Assembly: GCA_015057755.1 (NCBI GenBank)
Contig: SVDR01000071.1
Location: 1-10,588, forward strand
Length of the DNA stretch: 10,588 bases
DNA from: Lachnoclostridium sp.
Lineage (GTDB): Bacteria; Bacillota_A; Clostridia; Lachnospirales; Lachnospiraceae
Direction: 5' to 3'
Both the position numbers and the translations under genes were made by a program. Shown one piece after another: positions 1 to 6,890 of the stretch; position 1 is the first letter of the stretch; each line of letters starts with the position of its first letter. Below the pieces are notes generated by a model. The model searched no databases and was not told where the DNA came from. It saw only the letters and a list, made by a program, of their open reading frames with translations.

Positions 1-1259
1 GGGAACTCTTCTTCACTCGGAAGTACCGGAACAAGAGCACGCTCTGCAAGTGCGCCGTGACCAATCTCACGACGTCCCGGTCCTCTGGACGGTTTTGTCT
101 CACCTACGGAGTAGGACGGGAAGTTATAGTGGTGCATGTATCTCTTTGTTGTCTCATTCTCATCAAGACCGTCAAGACGCTGTGCCTCGGAAAGCGGAGC
201 CAGTGTACATGCATTGAGGATCTGTGTCTGTCCACGTGTGAACATACCGGATCCGTGAACTCTCGGTAACAGATCGATCTCTGCTGCTAACGGACGGATC
301 TGGTCGATCTTACGGCCGTCCGGACGTTTGTGGTCAACTAAGATCATCTTACGAACTGTCTTCTTCTGATACTGGTAAACAGCGTCACCGATCAACGGTA
401 ACCACTCTTCATTCTCAGCGAAAGCCTCTTCCAGACGAGCCTTGATCGCTTTGATGTTCTCTTCGCGGATCTGCTTTTCATCTGTGAATACTGCTTCTTC
501 CATCTCTGCCGGCGGTACGATCTCCTTGATCGCTGCGAATAATTCCTCCGGAATCGCACAGCTCTCATAAGCATGTTTCTCTTTACCGCACTCAGCTACG
601 ATCTTGTCGATGAATGCAATGATCTCCTGGTTTACTTCGTGAGCTTTGAAGATCGCATCGATCATCTGCTGCTCCGGAATCTCGTTTGCACCAGCCTCAA
701 TCATGATAACTTTTTCTCTTGTGGAAGCTACTGTTAAAGCAAGGTCGGAAACCTTTCTCTGAGCAGCTGTCGGATTGATCACGAACTCACCGTCGATCAT
801 ACCAACCTGTGTTGTTGCACACGGACCATCGAACGGGATATCGGAAATGCAAGTTGCGATCGCGGAACCGAGCATAGCTGTAAGCTCCGGGCTGCACTCC
901 GGATCAACGGACATAACGAGGTTGTTTAATGTAACATCGTTTCTGTAATCCTTCGGGAATAACGGACGCATCGGTCTGTCGATTACACGGGAAGTAAGAA
1001 CTGCGTTCTCGGAAGCCTTACCTTCTCTCTTTGTGAAACCACCCGGAATCTTACCTACTGCGTATAATTTCTCTTCGAACTCTACGCTTAACGGGAAGAA
1101 ATCAATACCGTCTCTCGGCTTGTCAGATGCAGTTGCTGTAGAAAGAACAACTGTATCGCCATAGTGCATAAATGCTGCACCGTTTGCCTGCTTTGCAACA
1201 CGACCAACTTCAACAGTCAGTGTTCTGCCTGCAAGGTCCATGGAAAAACTCTTAAACAT
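1..1259 (-). CDS. pnp: Polynucleotide phosphorylase, N-terminal 419 residues (3' end off window)
   Basis: PNPase is a trimeric phosphate-dependent 3'-5' exoribonuclease of mRNA decay in the cytoplasm. The frame opens with ATG at 1259 (MFKSFSMDLAGRTLTVEVGR) and stays open to the window edge. Residues about 10-140 are the first RNase PH fold, with the family segments IPGGFTKREG (71-80) and VIDRPMRPLFP (92-102). A helical linker domain follows, then the start of the second RNase PH fold (KRPDGRKIDQIRPL, LPRVHGSGMFTRGQTQ, NFPSYSVGETKPSRGPGRREIGHG). The catalytic aspartates and the KH and S1 RNA-binding domains would lie beyond base 1. GGAG, 7 bases before the ATG, is the ribosome binding site. 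It is the last gene of the rpsO-pnp unit, 177 bases after rpsO, with a long hairpin in its leader (see separate entry). Identification is secure; only about 60% of the usual ~700 residues are seen. Confidence 0.97.
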   Translation of the reverse strand, partial: MFKSFSMDLAGRTLTVEVGRVAKQANGAAFMHYGDTVVLSTATASDKPRDGIDFFPLSVEFEEKLYAVGKIPGGFTKREGKASENAVLTSRVIDRPMRPLFPKDYRNDVTLNNLVMSVDPECSPELTAMLGSAIATCISDIPFDGPCATTQVGMIDGEFVINPTAAQRKVSDLALTVASTREKVIMIEAGANEIPEQQMIDAIFKAHEVNQEIIAFIDKIVAECGKEKHAYESCAIPEELFAAIKEIVPPAEMEEAVFTDEKQIREENIKAIKARLEEAFAENEEWLPLIGDAVYQYQKKTVRKMILVDHKRPDGRKIDQIRPLAAEIDLLPRVHGSGMFTRGQTQILNACTLAPLSEAQRLDGLDENETTKRYMHHYNFPSYSVGETKPSRGPGRREIGHGALAERALVPVLPSEEEF

Positions 1260-1307
1260 GGCTTTTCTCCTTTTCTTTTCTAATTCAATGTCTTCTTTGT
1301 AACTCTG

Positions 1308-1381
1308 GCAGAAGAAGCCGAAACTACTAAACTGGGTACGACACTCGTACACACTTTAGCGGTCTCGGAAGTTTCCTCTGC
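1308..1381 (-). promoter_or_regulatory. Long imperfect hairpin in the pnp leader
   Basis: In the RNA sense (minus strand) GCAGAGGAA (1381-1373) pairs with TTCTTCTGC (1316-1308), 9 bp. CCGAGAC (1368-1362) pairs with GTTTCGG (1324-1318), 7 bp. CTAAA (1359-1355) pairs with TTTAG (1331-1327), and GTACGA (1350-1345) pairs with TCGTAC (1341-1336) around a GTG loop. The two imperfect pairs in the outer stems are G-U wobbles on the minus strand but A-C mismatches on the plus strand, which favours function as minus-strand RNA. The element ends about 48 bases before the pnp start. In E. coli a double-stranded pnp leader is cut by RNase III and mediates PNPase autocontrol; a similar role here is inference from position and shape only. 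Confidence 0.6.
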
Positions 1382-1389
1382 TCAAAACT

Positions 1390-1431
1390 AAAATGAGGGT
1401 GGAGTGCAGTATTGCGCTCCACCCTGAATTT
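1390..1431 (-). terminator. Terminator-like hairpin between rpsO and pnp, possibly bidirectional
   Basis: The arms AGGGTGGAG (1425-1417) and CTCCACCCT (1404-1396) form 9 bp. After one C-A mismatch come 3 more pairs (GCA/TGC) with loop ATAC. In the rpsO direction the tail is CATTTTAGTTTTG, an interrupted T-tract, so partial termination or 3'-end protection of rpsO mRNA is more likely than a full stop; pnp must still be transcribed. Read on the plus strand the mismatch becomes a G-U pair and the stem is followed by six T's, so it would also stop antisense transcription. The stem starts about 12 bases after the rpsO stop codon. Confidence 0.65.
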
Positions 1432-1436
1432 TTTAA

Positions 1437-1703
1437 TTACTTTCTGATACCTAATTTCTCGATAAGAGCACGGTAACCTTCAAGGTCTGTTTTCTTGAGG
1501 TATGCAAGGAGACCACGTCTCTGACCTACCATCATAAGAAGACCACGTCTGCTGTGGTGATCTTTCGGGTTAACTTTTAAATGCTCTGTGAGCTCAGCAA
1601 TTCTTGCTGTAAGGATAGCGATCTGTACTTCCGGAGAACCTGTATCTCCTGCTTTTCTGCCGTATTCAGCGATAATAGCTGCCTTCTTTTCCTTAGAAAT
1701 CAT
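1437..1703 (-). CDS. rpsO: 30S ribosomal protein S15
   Basis: S15 is a primary binder of the 16S rRNA central domain and nucleates assembly of the 30S platform. The 88-residue protein matches the usual length of about 89. It shows the family signatures [16 protein letters not shown] (20-35) and [10 protein letters not shown] (47-56), where the His/Ser/Arg cluster contacts rRNA, then an RRGLLAYL helix (62-69) and a C-terminal LGIRK. The start is fixed by AAGGAGGAAATCAAGATG, a near-perfect Shine-Dalgarno. It has its own promoter and a structured leader, and is followed by pnp, the pairing seen across bacteria. S15 represses its own mRNA in several lineages through different leader folds, so the leader here may be such a target (inference). 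Confidence 0.98.
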   Translation of the reverse strand: MISKEKKAAIIAEYGRKAGDTGSPEVQIAILTARIAELTEHLKVNPKDHHSRRGLLMMVGQRRGLLAYLKKTDLEGYRALIEKLGIRK

Positions 1704-1743
1704 CTTGATTTCCTCCTTATAATATAATAATTATTTTATCTGA

Positions 1744-1793
1744 CCGATCACTAAGTCCCGGTTGGAAAGTTCCGTGAACCGAGTGTCGGCGCC
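1744..1793 (-). promoter_or_regulatory. Structured 5' leader of rpsO, candidate S15 autoregulatory element
   Basis: The transcript from the promoter near 1800 has a leader of about 96 bases. In RNA sense CCGACACT (1789-1782) pairs with AGTGATCGG (1752-1744), 8 bp with one bulged A. CGGTT (1781-1777) pairs with AACCG (1763-1759) directly stacked on it, and GGAA/TTCC caps the stem. The unpaired parts are CAC on one side and GGACTT on the other. TTTCC of the cap could alternatively pair with GGAAA in the rpsO ribosome binding region (AAGGAGGAAATC). The pairing is seen directly; a role in S15 feedback is inferred from position. I do not recognise the fold as a specific known family. Confidence 0.5.
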
Positions 1794-1798
1794 ACACA

Positions 1799-1834
1799 CC
1801 ATGAAAGTATAGCACACTATGTTTCAAATGTAAA
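1799..1834 (-). promoter_or_regulatory. Sigma-A-type promoter for rpsO-pnp
   Basis: On the minus strand TTTACA (-35, 1834-1829, 5 of 6 to consensus) is followed by a 17-base spacer and TATACT (-10, 1811-1806, 5 of 6). A TG one base upstream of the -10 makes an extended -10. The likely start is a G near 1800-1798. Its position 96 bases before the rpsO ATG, in an AT-rich gap after the L,D-transpeptidase, implies that rpsO-pnp is transcribed independently of the infB operon, although no strong terminator separates them and read-through is possible. Confidence 0.8.
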
Positions 1835-1885
1835 CCATATTTTCTTTGATTTTTGCATAATTTTTTGTACTAAATTTCGTACGTT

Positions 1886-3805
1886 TTATACGCCCGGGCC
1901 TCCCGGTCCCATCGGATTGACAGACTGGGTTTCTGTGAGCATTCCAGGTCCAAAACTGTCCGCCTCTGTACTTCCTGCGGTCGCACCCGGTCCTGCAGAA
2001 TAATCCGGCTCCACAGCTCCCGGACCGTTTACGCCCTCCGGCTGCGCCGATGTTGCTCCCTGCGGGATCTGTGCTGATGTGGACGGTTCCGTTACTCCCT
2101 GTGGGATCTGAGGCTGACTTGGCGCCTGAGTTTCCGGCTCCGTCGGCTCAATTGCCGGTGATGTCTCCGGCTCGGCTGTCTCCGGCTCGGCTGTCTCCGG
2201 TACCGGACTTGTTTCCGGAGCTTCTGTTGGTGCTTCCGTCGTCGGAGCTGCTGTTGTCTCAACCGGTTTTGTCTCAACAGGCTTTGTTTCTGCCGGTTTT
2301 GTTTCGACCGGCTTTGTTACAGACGGACTTCCGCCAACCTTTACCTCACTCGCTTTGGTTGTCGTATTGGACTCGGTTCCTTCCAAATGATAACAAAGAA
2401 CCGGATCACCCGCAGAAATATTTTCATAAACCAGCTGGGCAGCTTTTGGCGGAAGATTGACACAACCGTGAGAACCATTATTTTTATATAGTGTTCCACC
2501 AAAACTTGCTCTCCAATCCGCATCATGAAGACCAATGTTTCCATTAAACGGCATCCAGTATGCTACCGGTGTCTCGTAATCTTCGCCGCGGAGTGTCGCA
2601 TTTCTCTGCTTGTAAGTCAGCGGATAAGCTCCCGCCGGCGTATCCCAGCCTTTGGAAGATTTGCCGGATACAAAATCTGCCTCTACGATCAGTTCTCCGT
2701 CCTTATAGAAGAACATATGCTGTGCAGTCAGATTGACTTCCACATATGTATCGCCATAGTCATATTTGCCATGGCTTGCTCCTCTCTGGAGCCATTCCGG
2801 TTCTCTCGTCACCTGATTGCCGGAGCGGATCACTTCCAGAATCTCCGCAGCCTCTTTGGATTCATTCATTCTCCATCCATACGGTCCGGCAGGAACTGTT
2901 ACTTCCACGCCGTAAGAAGTCTGCATTTTTCTGGAACCGTAAGCGGTATTGTATTTCTTTGCCAGTGCACGCACATACTTGGTAATCTGGCTCTCATCCA
3001 GAGTTACGGTTGTACCGTCAACGGTCAGCCACTTGTGGATCGTATCTCCGTTCAGAACCTCTTTCGTATCTCCAAATGTATGATTTACAGCTGCGCCAAC
3101 ATAGAGGTTCAGTTCGTTCGCCAGAGTCACCAGTTCCGGATCATCTGCATATTTCGCCGGCTTTGTATAACAGCCGGCAGCGTCCAGATCCACTTCCTCA
3201 GAAAGCAGCATCACTGCATCTGCGACTGCTCTGTACACCTGGGATTCCACCAGTTCGGTTCCTTCTACTGCATCCACGATCTCATAGCTGGCAGTCGCAC
3301 TCTGATATCCTGTCAGATATGCATCCTGCGGCTCGATCATATTTTCCGGATTCATGCAGGCAAGTGCACGGATTCGCTCTGCCAGCATAGCCTCATCGCA
3401 AACCAGCATCGTATCAATCTCATAAGATGCCGGTGTCCACAGAGCCGTGATCCATTTCCATGGCTCCTGCTCTGCAATGATCATTTCCAGACTGCCGTCG
3501 AACACCGAACGCAGTCCGATTTCATCTTTTCGAATCGTTTCTCCGGCTTCGGTACGCTCTAAAACTGCAATCTCGTAACCGGAAATCTCTTCTTCGATCA
3601 TGGCCTTTACCTCTTCAATGCCCTTTCCGGACACATCCATGCCATTGATCGTCGTATTTGGTAAGAAGGCATCGTTATATGCCGCAGCCTTAGACGCATA
3701 CACGCCAAAGCCGCCCCCTGCTGTCAGAATGATGACAGCTGCTGCCACACCCGCAACCGGAAAATGCTTCTTCTCTGCCCTCATTTCTTCCTTCTTTTTC
3801 TCCAT
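1886..3805 (-). CDS. Membrane-anchored L,D-transpeptidase (YkuD fold) with long Pro/Thr/Glu-rich C-terminal tail
   Basis: L,D-transpeptidases form 3-3 cross-links in peptidoglycan, or attach proteins to it, through a catalytic cysteine outside the membrane. Of 639 residues, 1-14 are charged and cytoplasmic, and about 16-38 form one membrane segment or uncleaved signal anchor. Residues about 50-330 look like the peptidoglycan-binding region common in clostridial members (PGBD-4 type), including VTVPAGPYGWRMN (302-314). The YkuD catalytic domain spans about 352-472, with H427 and the SHGCVN motif (445-450, nucleophile C448). Residues 473-639 are low complexity: KPVET-type repeats at 498-517, PETAE repeats at 536-550, IPQG twice, and a Gly-Pro-rich end without LPxTG. 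The ATG at 3805 is preceded by GAGGGAAAC; a second ATG at codon 8 also has a plausible ribosome site. It lies 65 bases after the AI-2E-family gene. The family call is secure; substrate and the role of the tail are unknown. Confidence 0.93.
   Translation of the reverse strand: MEKKKEEMRAEKKHFPVAGVAAAVIILTAGGGFGVYASKAAAYNDAFLPNTTINGMDVSGKGIEEVKAMIEEEISGYEIAVLERTEAGETIRKDEIGLRSVFDGSLEMIIAEQEPWKWITALWTPASYEIDTMLVCDEAMLAERIRALACMNPENMIEPQDAYLTGYQSATASYEIVDAVEGTELVESQVYRAVADAVMLLSEEVDLDAAGCYTKPAKYADDPELVTLANELNLYVGAAVNHTFGDTKEVLNGDTIHKWLTVDGTTVTLDESQITKYVRALAKKYNTAYGSRKMQTSYGVEVTVPAGPYGWRMNESKEAAEILEVIRSGNQVTREPEWLQRGASHGKYDYGDTYVEVNLTAQHMFFYKDGELIVEADFVSGKSSKGWDTPAGAYPLTYKQRNATLRGEDYETPVAYWMPFNGNIGLHDADWRASFGGTLYKNNGSHGCVNLPPKAAQLVYENISAGDPVLCYHLEGTESNTTTKASEVKVGGSPSVTKPVETKPAETKPVETKPVETTAAPTTEAPTEAPETSPVPETAEPETAEPETSPAIEPTEPETQAPSQPQIPQGVTEPSTSAQIPQGATSAQPEGVNGPGAVEPDYSAGPGATAGSTEADSFGPGMLTETQSVNPMGPGGPGV
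2156..2200 (-). repeat. 15-bp tandem repeat encoding PETAE units
   Basis: The 15-base plus-strand unit TGTCTCCGGCTCGGC occurs perfectly at 2162-2176 and 2177-2191, and again for its first 9 bases at 2192-2200. It encodes PETAE-PETAE-PETSP (residues 536-550) in the extracellular tail of the L,D-transpeptidase. Base-level identity points to recent duplication or slippage, so copy number may differ between strains. Confidence 0.85.
2255..2314 (-). repeat. Degenerate 15-bp repeat x4 encoding KP(V/A)ET
   Basis: Four successive five-residue units KPVET, KPAET, KPVET, KPVET (residues 498-517) start about 25 residues after the YkuD domain of the L,D-transpeptidase. The DNA units have diverged at several bases, so this array looks older than the neighbouring PETAE repeats. 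Alternating Lys/Pro/Glu suggests an extended, flexible wall-spanning linker (inference). Confidence 0.8.
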
Positions 3806-3818
3806 GTTTCCCTCACTA

Positions 3819-3840
3819 AATACCCTTCATACAGGATATT
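3819..3840 (-). other. Small hairpin upstream of the L,D-transpeptidase start
   Basis: In RNA sense AATATCC (3840-3834) pairs with GGGTATT (3825-3819), 7 bp with one G-U, around an 8-base loop. It sits just before the GAGGGAAAC ribosome site. It is short and could be chance; it has no T-tract, so it is not a terminator. Confidence 0.25.
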
Positions 3841-3870
3841 CATTTCTTCTATTTATAATATGTGTATTGC

Positions 3871-4995
3871 TTATTTCTTCTTTTTAATCCGCTTTTCCAC
3901 ATCTGCTTCCAACAGTTTGTATACAGAGGCCGTCAACGGTACTCCGAGAAGCATTCCGCCGATTCCGAATACACCTCCGCCAATGGTCACTGCCGCCAGC
4001 ACCCACATTCCCGGAAGCCCAATGGAAGAACCGACCACCTTAGGGTAGATCAAGTTTCCTTCCAACTGCTGTAAGATCAACAGAAAAATAATAAATACTA
4101 CTGCCTGAAGCGGATTTACTGTGAATACCATAAAAGCACCGACCGCAGCACCGATGTAAGCGCCAACCACAGGGATCAGCGCTGTCACGCCAACCACTGT
4201 GCCCGTCATAACTGCATATGGCATCTTTAATACCATCATTCCCACCGCGCAAAGAGAGCCGATGATCACAGCCTCCATGCACTGACCGACGATAAAACTG
4301 GAAAATGTCTCATGGGCAGTCGCTGCCACGTAGAGGATTTTCTCTCTGGTCGTCGGTTTCATATATGCTTTCAGCAGGTTGTCTGCCTGTTCCGCCAATT
4401 TTTCCTTGGAGCTCAGGATATAAATCGCAAAGATCGTACCAATGACAAACTTCGTCACCGTTCCAAACAAACTGCCGATCACAGTTACAACGGAACTGAA
4501 AATTCCGCCTGCGCCTGCTGCCACAACTTCCAGCGCCTTGCGGATCGCTGCCTCCCAGTCAATATCCAGATTCCGCAGAGAATCCTGAATAGCCGGGATC
4601 TCTCCGGAGTTTTCAATGGCCCACAAACGTGCAGCTTCCGCTGCCGGAGGGATTTCCTCAGCCATCAATCGAATGGTGGACATCAGTTCCGGAACCACCA
4701 GATTTACCAGCAGCGTCACGATCACACCCAATGCCGCAAATGACAGCACAATGCTGACCGGTCTGCGGCTTGCGATCACACGCGGGTGTTTACTCTTTGG
4801 AAAGTAAACACTCTCGATCCTCTTTAAGAGGATGTTAAGGATATAGGCGATCACTGCGCCTAAAAGCAAAGGAGCCGCCGCTGAAAGCACAGCCGTCCCC
4901 GCAGCAATGACCGCTTTTACGTTCATTACAAACAGACACACCGTCGCCGCGATGACCCCGATCAAACAGTATTTTTTCAACTGATTGGTTTCCAT
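3871..4995 (-). CDS. AI-2E family (UPF0118) polytopic membrane protein
   Basis: This is a 374-residue integral membrane protein of the AI-2E transporter family (PF01594), whose members have been linked to autoinducer-2 export or Na+/H+ antiport; the substrate here is unknown. An N-terminal pair of hydrophobic segments (CLIGVIAATVCLFVMNV, then VLSAAAPLLLGAVIAYILNI) precedes a third segment and a soluble helical region. The C-terminal membrane bundle carries the family hallmarks ALIPVVGAYIGAAVGA, QQLEGNLIYPKVVGSSIGLP and GGVFGIGGMLLGVPL. The end is basic (RIKKKK). The frame extends back to 5040, overlapping ribF, but the ATG at 4995 is chosen because GAAGGA lies 7 bases upstream and the hydrophobic start follows at once. 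It lies 19 bases after ribF, so it is probably co-transcribed, and it precedes the L,D-transpeptidase. Confidence 0.9.
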   Translation of the reverse strand: METNQLKKYCLIGVIAATVCLFVMNVKAVIAAGTAVLSAAAPLLLGAVIAYILNILLKRIESVYFPKSKHPRVIASRRPVSIVLSFAALGVIVTLLVNLVVPELMSTIRLMAEEIPPAAEAARLWAIENSGEIPAIQDSLRNLDIDWEAAIRKALEVVAAGAGGIFSSVVTVIGSLFGTVTKFVIGTIFAIYILSSKEKLAEQADNLLKAYMKPTTREKILYVAATAHETFSSFIVGQCMEAVIIGSLCAVGMMVLKMPYAVMTGTVVGVTALIPVVGAYIGAAVGAFMVFTVNPLQAVVFIIFLLILQQLEGNLIYPKVVGSSIGLPGMWVLAAVTIGGGVFGIGGMLLGVPLTASVYKLLEADVEKRIKKKK

Positions 4996-5002
4996 ACGGT
5001 TT

Positions 5003-5008
5003 TCCTTC
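5003..5008 (-). promoter_or_regulatory. Ribosome binding site that sets the AI-2E-family start
   Basis: GAAGGA on the minus strand lies 7 bases before the ATG at 4995 and just after the ribF stop codon (5017-5015). The upstream ATG at 5040 lies inside ribF and would add 15 polar residues. The internal ATG is therefore preferred. Confidence 0.7.
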
Positions 5009-5014
5009 TTTCCA

Positions 5015-5956
5015 TTACAAAACATTCTGTAAAAATTCATCGTACAGCTCTCTGCACATTTTTACATCGTAATCCAGCTGAGCCTTTAACTCTTCAATTG
5101 AAGAGAACTTCATCTCAGGTCGTACAAAATCAAGAAGTTCCACCTTTATTTCTTTTCCATACAAATTTCCGTCAAAATCATAGAGGTATGTCTCCACTCC
5201 AGCCGGATTTTCCCCCTCAATTGTGGGCTTCTTCCCCACATTGGAAAGACCGGCGTAGACAGCTCCGTCCACGGTCACGCGCGAAACATACACGCCAAAC
5301 TTAGGCAGATGTTTCTCCGGAGCCGGTATGAGATTGGCAGTCGGATACAGTTTCCTGTGACCGATGGCATTGCCATGCTCCACTGTTCCCGTGATAAAAT
5401 ACCGGTATCCCAGCAGTTTGTTGGCCTTCATGATCCGGCCCTCCGCAAGCAGGTCGCGTACATACGTGCTGCTGATGATCTTGTATTCCGTGTCCTTCGC
5501 TTTCTCCACCACGATATAGCGGTAGCCGTATTTCGTGGCCAGCTTCTCAAGAAGCGTACGATCGCCTGCCGCCTTATAGCCGAACCGGCAATCCGGACCT
5601 GTCACTATGATCTGCGCATTCATTTTCCCCACAAGGATGTCCGATACAAACTTCTCCGGTTCCATGGTGCGGACTTCCTCATCGAACGGATACTCCACCA
5701 GATAATCGAGTCCTGCCTCTTCTAAAAGCTGTTCTCTCTCCCGGTTCGTCATGATCACATTCTGTACTTTTCCCTTTACCAGAGTTCCCGGAGGTGTGGA
5801 AAATGTGAACATGGCAGCTTTTCTGCCCTGAACCCGATAGTTCATCATCTCCGCTACCAGCTTCTTATGTCCACAGTGCAGCCCATCGAATTTACCGATG
5901 CTGACCACCGTCGGCTCTGCAATATGAAATTCTTTTGTATTTGCAATATATTGCAT
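5015..5956 (-). CDS. ribF: Bifunctional riboflavin kinase / FAD synthetase
   Basis: The enzyme phosphorylates riboflavin to FMN and adenylylates FMN to FAD in the cytoplasm. The length of 313 residues is typical. The N-terminal nucleotidyltransferase domain has GKFDGLHCGH (21-30, the HxGH-type ATP site) and ISSTYVRDLL (161-170, matching the ISSTxxR motif). The C-terminal flavokinase domain has the PTAN motif (YPTANL, 204-209), the segment GLSNVGKKPT (236-245), the likely catalytic E255 in GVETYL, and DGNLYGKEIKVELL (262-275). The residues before PTAN read GHRKLY where GRxLGF is more usual, a modest variation. The ATG at 5956 has GGGAGGAAAG 8 bases upstream. It lies 32 bases after truB and 19 before the AI-2E-family gene. 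No FMN riboswitch is seen, as expected for a gene inside an operon. Confidence 0.97.
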   Translation of the reverse strand: MQYIANTKEFHIAEPTVVSIGKFDGLHCGHKKLVAEMMNYRVQGRKAAMFTFSTPPGTLVKGKVQNVIMTNREREQLLEEAGLDYLVEYPFDEEVRTMEPEKFVSDILVGKMNAQIIVTGPDCRFGYKAAGDRTLLEKLATKYGYRYIVVEKAKDTEYKIISSTYVRDLLAEGRIMKANKLLGYRYFITGTVEHGNAIGHRKLYPTANLIPAPEKHLPKFGVYVSRVTVDGAVYAGLSNVGKKPTIEGENPAGVETYLYDFDGNLYGKEIKVELLDFVRPEMKFSSIEELKAQLDYDVKMCRELYDEFLQNVL

Positions 5957-5988
5957 GCTGGTCGCTTTCCTCCCAAGTTCGGGCTTTC

Positions 5989-6888
5989 CTACTGCCCTAA
6001 AAATATCTTTCTCGGATAAAACATCTGTTTTTCTTCCGAATACTCGTAAACACCAATAAACTGACCGTCCATGCTGTATGCGCGATATGCGTCGCCGTCA
6101 GAAACCGTGCCAATCCCCTTATATCGGAACGGATTTCCATTTTTCATCAGTTTGTCCAGTCCTTCTTCTGCCGCACGGATTTCCGGAAGTTCCGCAAATA
6201 CCGCCTCTACCGGAAATACTGCTTCTTCCAGTCTTCCCTCTTCTTTTAACTTCTGTAAATCTGCTAATGTCAGAGTCTCTTCCAATACAAAACGTCCTAC
6301 TTTTGTACGCAAAAGTTCCTTCATACAGCCGCCGACAGATAATTTTGCACCGATATCATGGCACAAAGTTCTGATATAAGTGCCTTTGGAACAAGATACA
6401 CTCATCACCACTTCCGGCAGATTCACGGACTCGATCACGATCTCATGGATCTTTACCGGTCTCGCCTTGCGCTCGATCACCTTTCCCTCACGGGCCAGTT
6501 CGTAGAGCTTCTTACCATCTACCTTGAGAGCTGAGTACATCGGAGGAATCTGATCATAATCACCCACGAAGGACATGATCGCCTCACGCACTTCCTCTTC
6601 CGTCAAATGGGAAGTGTCCTTTTCCTCCAGAATCGTTCCCGTTGTATCTTCCGTATCGGTCTCAACGCCAAGAAGCATTGTCGCGCGGTACGTTTTATCG
6701 TGGTCGGTCAGCATATCGCAGAGTCTGGTTCCTTTTCCAGCGCAAACCGGAAGCACACCTTCCGCCGCCGGATCCAGAGTTCCTGTGTGTCCCACTTTTC
6801 TCTGTCCCAGGATTCCACGCATCTTCGCAACCACATCAAAGGAAGTAAATCCCTTTTCTTTATATACATTGATAATTCCGTCGTACAT
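5989..6888 (-). CDS. truB: tRNA pseudouridine-55 synthase
   Basis: TruB converts U55 in the T-loop of nearly all tRNAs to pseudouridine. The 299-residue protein begins MYDGIINVYKEKGFTS, the usual family start. GHTGTLDPAAEGVLP (33-47) contains the catalytic D39, followed by the conserved PPMYSALKVDGKKLYELAREG region and CSKGTYIRTLCHDIG. The C-terminal part (DAYRAYSMDGQFIGVY) fits a PUA-like RNA-binding domain. A GTG at 6915 would give a 9-residue longer product overlapping nrnA by 25 bases; the ATG at 6888 is preferred because it matches homologous N-termini. It starts 2 bases after the nrnA stop, with only a weak GGGAACGG upstream, so translation is probably coupled to nrnA. Confidence 0.96.
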   Translation of the reverse strand: MYDGIINVYKEKGFTSFDVVAKMRGILGQRKVGHTGTLDPAAEGVLPVCAGKGTRLCDMLTDHDKTYRATMLLGVETDTEDTTGTILEEKDTSHLTEEEVREAIMSFVGDYDQIPPMYSALKVDGKKLYELAREGKVIERKARPVKIHEIVIESVNLPEVVMSVSCSKGTYIRTLCHDIGAKLSVGGCMKELLRTKVGRFVLEETLTLADLQKLKEEGRLEEAVFPVEAVFAELPEIRAAEEGLDKLMKNGNPFRYKGIGTVSDGDAYRAYSMDGQFIGVYEYSEEKQMFYPRKIFLGQ

Positions 6889-6890
6889 AT

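Noticed and set aside
1861..1905. Possible terminator after the L,D-transpeptidase (CCGGG/CCCGG and GTAC/GTAC inverted repeats)
   Set aside because: The first stem lies inside the coding end and lacks a T-tract; the second has only 4 bp and is followed by A's, not T's, in the transcript sense.
2525..3562. 345-codon open frame on the plus strand opposite the L,D-transpeptidase
   Set aside because: It lies wholly antisense to a gene with clear catalytic motifs. Its translation is rich in Cys, His, Ile and Ser without domain pattern, and no ribosome site or promoter fits. It is a by-product of codon use on the other strand.
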